This document shows positions 13,401 to 25,400 of a DNA stretch of 64,000 nt, in pieces. Within the stretch, counting starts at the first letter, position 1, and each line of letters begins with the position of its first letter. Source of the DNA: Strongylocentrotus droebachiensis (taxonomy: Eukaryota; Echinodermata; Echinoidea; Camarodonta; Strongylocentrotidae). The notes beneath the pieces are model-generated. The model searched no databases, was not told where the DNA came from, and saw nothing but the letters and a program-made list of their open reading frames with translations. The translations under genes and the position numbers were made by a program. The DNA lies in NCBI GenBank assembly GCA_035222895.1, contig JAVYIG010000097.1, positions 620,001 through 684,000 on the forward strand, read 5' to 3'.

Positions 13401-16400
13401 GGTTAAAAAGTATTAATGGAGTAATTATCTCCTATTCTTTTGTTTCATGTCTTGTTGCTCAGTGTCAATTACATCCATTTCTCATTCATGTCTGGGCAGT
13501 TCCATGCAAAGTGTCCTGTATCACATATATATAATTTATACATATATTTCATTTATGATTGAAAAATTTCTGTATATGCGTACAAGTAATACCAGAAGAA
13601 ACATTGTTCTGTTGAAATTTCAAGAGATTCTTTATTTTTTGTTAAATATGTTTTTAAAAATGTTAATGTCCTACTGGACACATTTATTTTAATCACCTAT
13701 CTAGATCTTCTTCTTCCTACTTCCCTCTCAGCTATATCAGTTTATCATCCTAATTTTATTCTTGTCACTTCTTATTATTTGAAAAAATCATGTTCCATTT
13801 TGTATTTCTCCTGATTCTCCCACTCACCTTTATCCCCTAACATAGATATCGATGAATGCAGTCAGCAGAGCCACGACTGTGAGATAAATGAGCTCTGTAT
13901 AAATATCAGGGGAAGCTACGACTGTCAGTCTTGTCCTCGTGGTTTCAAGACCAATGGCAATGTGAACAGGTGTACACAGGGTATAGTAATACAAAAGTTG
14001 TTTAATAGGTTCGTTCACATTTGTCACTTTGTTATGTTTACTAAATGAATGGCAAGTGCAGATCAAATTGATGATAATACATGTCAAATTACTTAAAATT
14101 ATCTATTTTAATAAATAATAGGTAATATGTTAGTTGGTATATTTCTACTTGTTTAAAAAAAAAGTAAAATAGCATTCATCAGTTTATTCTTGCAAAATTA
14201 CAGAACTTTATATGACCTACCTTCATTTGCTACCATACAGGATTGGACTGAGTGCTTCCTTTAGGACTAAGAGTTTGCTTAAGCTAGGTTACTTGCTTGA
14301 TATTTCTTTACTTCTTTTTCCCCCCAGATATTAATGAATGCCAGGAAGGTACATTTGACTGCAGGGAAGGTACAAGGTGCGAAAATAATGTGGGAAGCTA
14401 CACCTGTATTTCTATCTGCATGCCTGGTTTCGAATATAACAGAATTCTGCGTGCCTGTATGGGTGAGTTGTTTGTTATCATCTGAAAGTCATGAAAGTAT
14501 TGTGTGGTATGCTTTCCTTATCTTCAACAAATGTTAGCTTGTATACAGCACAACATTTCATGCAAGACCACAGATCATGTACTCATATTTATAATTTGAA
14601 CTATCTGCTTATTGTTACTCTTCAAATAATAGATATCAACCCATTTTAATTGTAATATTGCATCCTTTTAAGGGACTAGTAGACCCATCTGTTTTTTGTC
14701 ATTTTTATATTTTTCATTCATATTTTACTAAGTTATGCTTTTGGGGGTCAGTTATATCCTTATTTATGTTGTAGTTCAAATTGATGAAGACAATAAATGT
14801 TTTATCATATTTTTAACCATTTTATGCTCGTTTAAAGCTCTGTTTGAGTCAGTAAAAACTTGTTCTCATTTGACATTTTACTCATTAACTTCTGATCTCT
14901 TATTCATTTCCTTTAAAAAATTAGATGTGGATGAATGTCGCAGAGGACTTGCCAATTGCGCAACTTATGAGATCTGTCAGAACACGAATGGAAGCTTCAG
15001 TTGTGGTTGCAGACAAGGATTCAGACAAAACAACTATGGGCAATGTGTCGGTATGTATGAACTATATTAGATGTTCACCAAATGTGATATACCGGCAGAA
15101 ATGTTAAAGCCCTCTAAAATTAGTGTAAGTTGATGAAACTTTTAAAAGATGTTTTCAGACATAATTTGGATAGACCTACATTTTCAATTGTTATAGAGCT
15201 CTTTATGAATTACTGTAATGTGACGAAACCATCCATAAATTTATTAAAAAGACCACTATGATACTTTGGTTTGTAGTGCCCATAAATATTAACATGATTA
15301 TTAATATTAGAACATTATTAATATTGATGAGGCTAGCCTGAGTATACGACTATTATTATTATTAGTAGTATAGTATTATTATTATCATTAGCACTAGCAG
15401 TGGTAGTAGTTAGTGGAAGTCGTTAACGGAGAATATAAGACGAACGCAAATCTGGAACTCGGATGTGAAAGCGGATACAAACAAAATGGCGCGCCGCACT
15501 GATTGCTATAACGGACCAATCACAGCCCGGGTAGCACGACCCGTTAGCAACGACCGACAATTTCTGGACTACGATAATTTCGCTCGGGGAAAAGTGATCA
15601 AATTTTGGAAGAGACCGAAGGCTGTGCGAAAAAAACTGGTCTAGAAAAACCGTTCAAAACACATCTTCTACTATGTTTTAGACTTCCAAATTTTGATACT
15701 AGGTACAGAAAAGACCACTCTTTCAGAAAATGCAAAAAAACAAAAATCTATTTTTTTCACCTAAATTGACATTATAGCTGATTACGGAGAATCGCTGGTT
15801 GCGACTTTTTGTTGGTTTTGTGGTGCCGGGTCACATATGAGCATACTCACACACACACACCCACACCCGCACACACACGCAACATAGTAGTTTATGTCTT
15901 TAATTGAAAATCTTGTTATCAATGAGGTCTGGCCAGCCCTGTACTTCTACAATTTACCCCTCAAAATGCTTTGTTTCCAGATATTGATGAGTGTCGAGAA
16001 GGACTGAGTGAGTGTAAGCCTAACCAAAGATGTTACAACCTTCAGGGACAGTACCAGTGCCGCAACATGTGCAGAAATGGTTTCAGGTTCAACAACTTTA
16101 ACAGCGCCTGTGAAGGTACTTTTTTTAAAACCAAGTCAAAGCTATTTAAGCTAGTTAAGTAGTATTAAATATAGTCTCAATTCACGCATGTACTGATTTT
16201 TAATTGATTTAGGTGTATTGATCAATGTGCAGCCCACAGCTTGAATCTGTAGGATTGGGGAATTTAAAAATAACCTCATTACCCAAGGGATCTTGGGTGT
16301 TAGCAGGATTGGTCTCAACCCTTTGAAACACTATTACTGAGATAATGGCTGTTTGTACAACATTTGGCCTTGTGAAAATTGCTTTATGAAGTCCTAAATC

Positions 16401-19400
16401 AAACCTTTTGACCAAGCTCTGTACCTAATTACCCAGACCCTTGCTCTATATCTCACCTAAAACCCTTTTGCTAACCCATGACCCTATATCTTTGTCTAAT
16501 CATAGCCCAAAGCAGTTGTTGCTGAAGGATATGATGGATCACCTAAATGCTGCATCCCCTTAGCTAAACATCTTCAAGATCGTCATTGAATTCAACCTAT
16601 AGTTACAATAAATGAATGAATGAATTATTGTCAACTCACATAGTGCTACTGCTAGTGTAATTACATTCCTGGGTCCCGTTTCACCGAACTTGTCATCAGT
16701 GACAAATGACAGTCTTTGTTATAAGCTACTGAAATCTTTGCTTCTGATTGGTTATCAGCAGATTTGTCACTGATTTTTGTCATTTGTCATTGAAAAAAGG
16801 CTTTGTGAAACAGGTCCCTGATGCAAAACACAGAATGCTAAGAATTGTTTTCTTTCTTTCAGATATTGACGAGTGTGCCGAAGGGCTGGATGTTTGCCAG
16901 AACAACCAGCGCTGCATCAACCAGGAAGGTGGCTATGTCTGTCAGTGTCCTGCAGGCCACCAAGCCAACAGAGATCGAGCCACCTGTGAAGGTAACTAAT
17001 CTGCTTTATTTCACAGATGGAGAATTCTACTGAATCTTAATGAAAGATGGTTGCCAGGATCTGACCCATTTTCATTCATTTTCATTTTTCTGTTTATATA
17101 ACTGTATAATATACTTTTTTTATCAACAGGGACAGGGTTATAGCACAAGTTTGTTTAGCTCAGTGAGTTGAACATGAGTATACAGTTTGTACCTAACTCT
17201 CGGAATTCCACGACGACGGAACCATATGAGACTTCTGCATCGTTCAAAATATATATATATATTGCATGCACAAATGTGTGAGGACTAGTCAGCTGTGGCA
17301 TATTCCAATGTAAGATCCATAAGTCGAGTAGTAACGAAAAGGAAAATGTTTTTTCTGGTTCAAATCGCAGCCATACATCTATTGTAGATGTGAAATAACA
17401 GTTCTGGATGTATGGAATTGTAATTGATAGAATCGTGTACAAAATGTGCAATTGTAGATCAGTTTATATATTTCAATCCTTGTATGAAATTATTTCTCTT
17501 TATATACAAATAGTGACAATATTCAGTTAACAACTAAAATTATTTATACCTTTACCAATTTTTATTTAATATGTGAAAAGTTGACTTGACCCAATTTAAT
17601 TTTCTTGGGAATATGGCATATTGAAGCTTACATCTCAAAGTATTTGACAAAGGCCATAATTCAACCAGTCCACCTTTTATTCTTGAGTTAAGAAAAAAAC
17701 ATAAAACTTACAAGGGGAGGAACAATGCTGTCAACTGTGTACATACACTTTCATCAACCCTATATCCATATTGTGCAATGCATACACAAATTGGTAGTTT
17801 TTGTGTTTGTGAATAATATTTGTTTCTAATTCTCTGTTCAGATATTGATGAGTGTAGTCTGGGGCTGTGCAGGGGAACTTGTGAGAATCTTCCAGGCTCC
17901 TACGTGTGCACCTGCCCAGCTGGCTATGCTTTGATGGAAAACAATGTCACCTGCAAGGGTAAATAAGTACTTTCTGCATTTGATATATGACTTGATTTTT
18001 ATACAACACATACAATAAAACCTGTATATAAATACCGTCCAAGTGGTCTTTACAGGCAGTTGGTCTATATGTACAGGTTCGTTTAGTGCATGTTTTAATG
18101 AAGAAGATTATTTAAAGGAAACAAAAAACGTGGTCTTTATAGACAGGTGGTTGTTTTAAAGGCATGTTTCACTGTATTAAAGGTAAAGACCAGTTATGGT
18201 CATGCGATTGCATTGTGAAAGAAACGTTGTGGAATCGATCAGAAAAGGTTGATCATCTAGCATCTAGCATCTGCAAGGTTCTGGAATCATCAAAATGATA
18301 GGAAATTTGGCCCATTCTTTGTAAAGTTACAAGCACTATACACAGAAAGAGGTATATAGGACTACCCTATATCTCTCACAGACCATGAGAGAAACAAATT
18401 TACCAAATATATGAATTAGTAGGCGGTTTCCCGGCAATTTTTTTATCATGTATTAGTCAAAACATATTCTTTCACATGATTGTTAATGGAGCTTCCATTT
18501 CATTTTTTGAAATTGGGGCGTTTCCAATACTGGTCTTTACCTTTAACCATAGTCTTCATCCAAAGTAGTCCTGGGATTAGGAGTCTATGGGTTAACCCTT
18601 GAATAGAGCCTTGTAGAGCCTTGAATAGATCCTGATCCTGGGTTATAACCCTTGAATAGATCCTGAATGCCTGTAGACCCCTTTCATTCACAGCAGAGTG
18701 AAACCTATTGATGGATCTCAAACACACCTGCAAATTAATGCACAGTGAGTCATCATTACATAGTCCAATTTTGAACTGAGGAACTTGATTTTGATGTGGA
18801 AACTACCTTTAACTCATTGAATCCTAAACTGTAGTTAACTTGGTATGAAACGCTATGTAAATGCATGTTCAATGAAAATGAAATCATCTTCAGTGGGTTA
18901 AAAGAGAATAGTTGTCAATATACCACTTGTCTACATCCCACTCTTGATACTGCTTGTTGATGCTGGGCCCAGCAGATTTCTCAGAATTTCATTACATTTA
19001 TTATAAAGGAATGTTATATCTCTAAATTTACCTTATGTTACAGTCCTTTTTTTTGCCAACGTTACGAAGTAGCCGGAGGCATTGTGTTTTGGGATTGTCC
19101 GTCTGTACATTTCATTCTCGTGATCTTGTTATCTCACAAATAAAGAAAAAAATAGGTATAAGAAATGCATGAACAGACCTAAAAGAGGGATAAAATGCCA
19201 TGGGCTGTGCAATTTTTAGACATTGAAGTGACCACTGTAGTTGATATTAGTTTATATTGAGAATTAAATGCTCAGTATACCAGGCTGTCGGGTAAATATT
19301 GATGACTAGTATGTGTTGATGATATTAGAAGTATCGGGTATGTTCATGCTGTCAGTGATAAATGTATAGCAGGATTTGAGATCTAAGCCAAATTTTTTGT

Positions 19401-22400
19401 TTTTGTTCTATTCATATCATGTGACGTCAGACCTTGATGAGTGCTCAACGGGAACTGACATTTGCATACAGGATGAGGTCTGTTTCAACACACGTGGTGG
19501 ACACAAGTGTGAAAACGTCTTCTGCCCAGAGTACTACCAAGTCCAAACAAGGTAATAAATTAGCAAACCACTTTGATATTCCTATGAGATACAGGGTCTG
19601 GCAATAATATATATTACCCGTCAGCAAGCTTTGTTCAACATTATATATATATGCAAATTAATGTTTTAATATTGCATATCAGTTCCAACTTGATATACGT
19701 TTTTTGTGTGCTGTTTATTTTCTTCCAATTTTATGTATCTTAACTCTTAACTTGAAGATGAACGGAGTCACACATGCACTAGTTATCAAGGCAGGAACAC
19801 AACTTATCTTTTGTTTAGGGTAATTTGGCATAAAATCCATATGGAAGTCACATAGATAGGAAAGATTCTGGTTCAGATTTTAAAGAAATCTTCACTTGGG
19901 TAGAATTAAAAAAGGTTCTAGAGATAAATGAAAATTAGGATGCTAACCCATTTCCATGGATATTAATTAAACATGAAGAGACTAAATAAGGAAGTCACAG
20001 AGATAGGGAGGATGCTGGTTCAGATGTTATAGAAATCTTCCCTGGGGTAGAAGTTAAAGAGTTAGTAGAGATAAATAACTTTTAGGATGCTAACTAATTT
20101 CAATGAATATTTCTTAAACATGAAGATTGTCTCTCTTTTTAGAGAATAAGAAAAGAGAGGGAAATGACTACAAAATCAAATTACACATCGCTTTTCATTT
20201 GTCATTAAATAAAGTTTGATGAGAACTTGAATTTCCTATGTTGATAAGTGCTATTGAGGTATATGAGTGGAATCCAAAGGATAATTTTTTTTTTTTTTTT
20301 TTTTTTTTTTGGGGGGGGGAAGGGGGGTATTAATACTTGTGGCTAATAATTATGTTCTAACTAAGCAGTCTGAGAAGAGGAGTAAAATAAACATCTGGGT
20401 ACATCTCATGCCTGGACGTTAGTTTAAATGTGCTCAAATGATCTTCATGTTTGTCAGTTGTTTGTTTGTGTTATGTTAAAGTAAGCGTGTCAGCAACGCA
20501 GCGCTTTATACTCGGTGACTCAGCTTTTCAGAACAAATAATCGTGATCGCCATAACATCCAGCTATGCAAGTGGAGCCTCGATTAGTGGTGAGTTTCAGT
20601 TTACTAGTTTAGCAATTAACTTGTACTTGTGCTCTTAACATAAACTAGGCTATAGATGTCCGTTTCTGTAAGCTATATATTGCCAAACTGATTTAATTTG
20701 CTTTTTGTTTAGCATTGAATAATACTATATTGGTTTGTGCTCATATGCATTCAAGAATAAGTCAAAAACAATTATTGCATTGACCTGAAGGTTGTACCAA
20801 AGAGTGAAGTTGCTTCTGTTGATGAAGGAAATGATCCTAATATCATATGTTGAACACTGTCAAAACCAAAAACCATTACTGTATCTAACCTCTTTTATAC
20901 TAAGATGACACACATGCATGCAGTCGTGATAACATGCTTTACATTTTGTGATGCAATTGAAGTTCAAATGGATATGTTTTTTAATTTTCTTAATTGAGTT
21001 TATGTCCAATTTTTCTTGCTGCTGTGCATACATGTGCCTTTCAATTATAAAGTTGTAACAATGAATAGTGAAATGAACTACCAGTACATGTAACAACTAT
21101 TGAGTTAACAATTTTAAGCCTGTTTAAAAAGAAAATACCAAAGCAAACTTCTTCGAAATGCTTTGTTTAAAATCAAAGTCAATACCTGTCATTACCATGT
21201 TGACAAGAATATAAAAATAATAACTTTATATCATGTCCTTTTCGATTACAAAATATCCTAAAAATGTTATCATACTCTGATTTAGGGTTTTCTTTTGCAG
21301 GAATTAATAATGGGTGAGAAAACGTTATAAAATATGTTACATGTGTGGTATCTACAAATCAGAAAAGATCACATTTGAAATCATGTTTTTGGATGTTTGT
21401 TTTCATTCTCTTTTATCCAGCGTGAACATGTGTATCCGTGTCCCCTGTGAGCCTGACAACTCTTACTGTCTCCTCCAACCAGTGTCAATCAGCCACAAGT
21501 TCGTTGCCCTCCCTGCCAACTTTGACAGGAATCGAGTCATCTACAAAATTCAGACCAAGGAAAACCCCAAGTACGACTACTTCTTTCGCCTGCCACGAGG
21601 GAACCGAGGACGTGAATTCCGACTGGTCCAAAAGGGGTCCAAGGCTAGCGTCCAGATGGTCCGCTCCCTGGTGGGACCACTTGATTATATGCTCTACATC
21701 TATTTGGAGATTTACTTGAAGGATTCAGCACAGGTGGTCGCGGAATACTTGACCAAGCTTTATGTCAATGTGTCCCCACACGACCATCCATTTGTGTAGA
21801 CCAGTCTATCATAGAGAAAGGATTGTGAAATGGAAATGAACAGTGTGAATTCGCTCATTAGACCTTGTTACAGTATCGAAGGTATCTTGGTTTTGAAACC
21901 ATGTAGATAAGTCTCATGGAGCTGTATTCCAATATAAATGTTGATATGCATCCATCTCCTGAAAATCTCACAGCGAAAATGCTAGAATCTTGGTCAGTGC
22001 TTTAGCAAATGCATCTTCTACATATGAGTATATTTACCATTTTATATCCTCTCAAATGTATATGGCAAGAGATGTGGTATAAACCTTAAGATTGCTGAGT
22101 CTTGCGGGAAACATCAAGCCATGATAAGGAGCTTGCTTCAATGGTAATTTTTTTTTTAATTACATATTTTCCAGTGAAGATTTTATAATTCTTTCAGAAA
22201 TTTAGATGCTTTTTATATTTAATGTGATTCATTATGATTTTTACCAATTCTTTTTGTACCCACTTCAATAATAAAATTTCCTGTCATCAGGCTTGGAAGA
22301 CTTTTGTAGTCATGGCATGTTGATCAAAGATGATTTAAGCGAAGAACATTCTTTTATTGAAGGAGTATTGACTTGCAGCATGTTTTAAAAATGATCATTA

Positions 22401-25400
22401 TTGATCAACACGCTACCATAAATCAGTAGGCTTGGCTGTCCAAAAGATAACATGTCTTTCTAGATTATTTGACATTTATAACAGGGTATCCATTGCAATC
22501 AAGCATGTTTGAATCTGAAGAGTATCAGAAAAAGTTTTACTGACTACATTGTAGATAACTGTAGAAATCACAGTGGCCTAATTTCAGTAATTTCAGCCTA
22601 AATTTATATATATTAGGTGGATCTTTTTTGTATAGTTGAAAAGAACAAGCTACTGTAGATTAAATGGGGGTAAATCTCAAAATGTTTTAAGTGACATGAA
22701 CATCATTATATGTGGTGAAGAAACAGTTTGCCTTTTTTAGGCCTCATTCACAAATGTGACAGTAACCGCATAAAAAAACTGCCATAGCAAAGTAAAATGA
22801 CATAAGGATGAACAATTTTTAACATCTTTGATGAATTTAGGCACAGAGAAAATGTGGAATTATCAGACATAATACATTCAATTGATTTTGTATCTTTGCT
22901 CCAAAAGGATTAGATAATACCTTTCAAGGAATACAATTATGTTGCTGTAGTCCTTTCTCCTAAATTATTGAACTACCGTAATAGTATCCAATATTTTGAA
23001 TTGATATTGATATTTTTCAAAACATTTTAATGAATAATTTGTATATTTTTGTATTAGAAGTTAGTCAGAGGTGTATTGTCGTATCTATTACTTTTACCTA
23101 GAAATTCAGTTTTTCTGTCAAAAAAATGTAAATGCCACCGATACAGTGGATGTACATTTGCATAATTTGTAAATCTATTACTTCTTGGACAACTTCTCTC
23201 ACTTACCTTGGTGTAGATATGTGAAGTTTATGCTGGGAAATTTGCCCTTGTCATGTTTGGTAACGTAAGGCTAAGTCATATAGTGTTGATACGGTACAGA
23301 TGTCTCAATTCAAGCATAAGACTTCATGTATAGTGTTGAAATGATGATATTAGTTGAGCCAAGTTTGTTCATCATAAGTTTGTTCCATCAACATGTCTAC
23401 ATCATGTTTATATATTGTATTTTACTGTGTTAATGTAAATTTAATTTCATACCTTGACTTTTGTGCCTGTATATAAATAAACTTTTAACACACATATAAG
23501 ATAGCTTGTATTTTTTTTGTGTGTAAATGTTTATCTATAATAATGATAGTATGTGCATTAAACCCCATATCATAACCTGTGGGTTTGATTTTTGTTTAAC
23601 CTTCAGTTATGCATGGCAGTAAACAATGATTCAATTCGTAATGCTTTGAATCTATCTAATCAGAAAACTATCATTAAAGGGGTAAAACAACAGAAATTTG
23701 GAAAGCATTTTCGACATGAGATTTCCCCCAGGAATGTCTAAAAAATGTCCTTCCACTTGTGGGACTAACATGATAAATATTTATCTTCAAATAATAGCCA
23801 ACGAATTTCCTGAATACCTCCATATTTTGGCAATTCCAGATATCATTCTATTTGACAGCGAGGATCAAATATATTTTATATCTTTAACATCAAAATTATA
23901 TATTTACTACTCGTTCCCTTCACTCATAATCCTGGGCAGCGGGATGCTGGCATACATTATTTTTATATCTTATCTGGTGTGTTGAATACAAAATATTTTT
24001 TTTAAACATAATAAAGATGTAATTCTTTTGCTTGCTTGCTCATACAATGAGAAACAAATATGCCTGTGGGTGAATACATGGCACATGATAAGTGATGCAC
24101 AAATTATATTGTGATGAATTTGGGATTGGGATGACTTGAATTTTTTATTTCTGAAAAGGGAACTGTTACTGAAAAAAGGTTAACGAATGCTGGCCTAGCT
24201 AGCACATCCATTGAAATATGAAAAATTAATAATTTTGTTTGATATACTTATAATAATAAATTTCTCCCACAGCAATAAAACATTGTCATTAATGTATGTG
24301 ATATGATGCTCTCTGCAAGGCATCGTTGTATTTTTTATGTGGCAACAAGTTGTATATCCTCACCATTTCAATCACTGTGGCTGTGTTCAGTTAGCACTCT
24401 AATATAATGGCCATAGGTTAAGGTAGATTTTGTGATTGAAACAATGTCTCTACTATTGTTGTGGTGGCAGCATTGGGATGTAAAGTGACTGATGATTGAA
24501 ACAAGAGCAATGTGGCTGTGTTTAGTAAGCACCTCGATATAATTGTCATACATATATACTGAGGTAGCCAGTCTTTCAGGCAGTTTGTGGAGGCAGCGAT
24601 TGGGTATGAACCATTGCCATTGAAATGACCGATGTGATTGAAACGATGACTCTACCATTGTCATGATGGCAGCAGTGGGATGTGAAGTGTCCGATGACTA
24701 GAACCAGAGCACTGTGGCTGTGTTCAGTTAGCACCTCAATGTAATGGTCATGGGGTAAGGTAGCTATTGTGGTTGAAACAATATCTTTAGTGATGGCAGC
24801 GGTGGGATATGAAGTGTCCAATGACTAGAACCAGAGCACTGTGGCTGTGTTCAGTTAGCACCTCAATGTAATGGTCATGGGGTAAGGTAGCTATTGTGGT
24901 TGAAACAATATCTTTAGTGATGGCAGCGGTGGGATATGAAGTGTCCAATGACTAGAACCAGAGCACTGTGGCTGTGTTCAGTTAGCACCTCAATGTAATG
25001 GTCATGGGGTAAGGTAGCTATTGTGGTTGAAACCATATCTTTAGTGATGGCAGCGGTGGGATATGAAGTGTCCAATGACTAGAACCAGAGCACTGTGGCT
25101 GTGTTCAGTTAGCACCTCAATGTAATGGTCATGGGGTAAGGTAGCTATTGTGGTTGAAACAATATCTTTAGTGATGGCAGCGGTGGGATGTGAATCCATA
25201 CCATTGAAGTCATTGGTTACTCAATCAAACCAGATCTTCATGCTGTGTTCAGTAAGCACCTCAATGTAGTGGGTATACATGTAGGTTGAAGTAGCTCTTG
25301 TGGTTCAAACAGTGTTTATTAGGTTGAAAAGTTTTGAAATCACCTTCAAGATGGCCTTTTGAATGTGTGTACATGTATTACCTTGTTTACTATTCATAAA

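Noticed and set aside
17155-17370. tRNA gene or tRNA-derived SINE
   Set aside because: tagctcagtgag resembles an A box and ggttcaaatcg a B box, but they are about 200 bases apart and no cloverleaf can be drawn.
19060-19145. Sequence gccggaggcattgtgttt with gtccgtctgtac
   Set aside because: It resembles the start of a dispersed invertebrate repeat family I have seen described by similar phrases, but the copy is short and has no ends I can define.
23698-23985. 95-codon open frame after fibulin-1C
   Set aside because: It overlaps a faint dispersed repeat shared with about 37330-37450 and lies beyond the polyadenylation signal.
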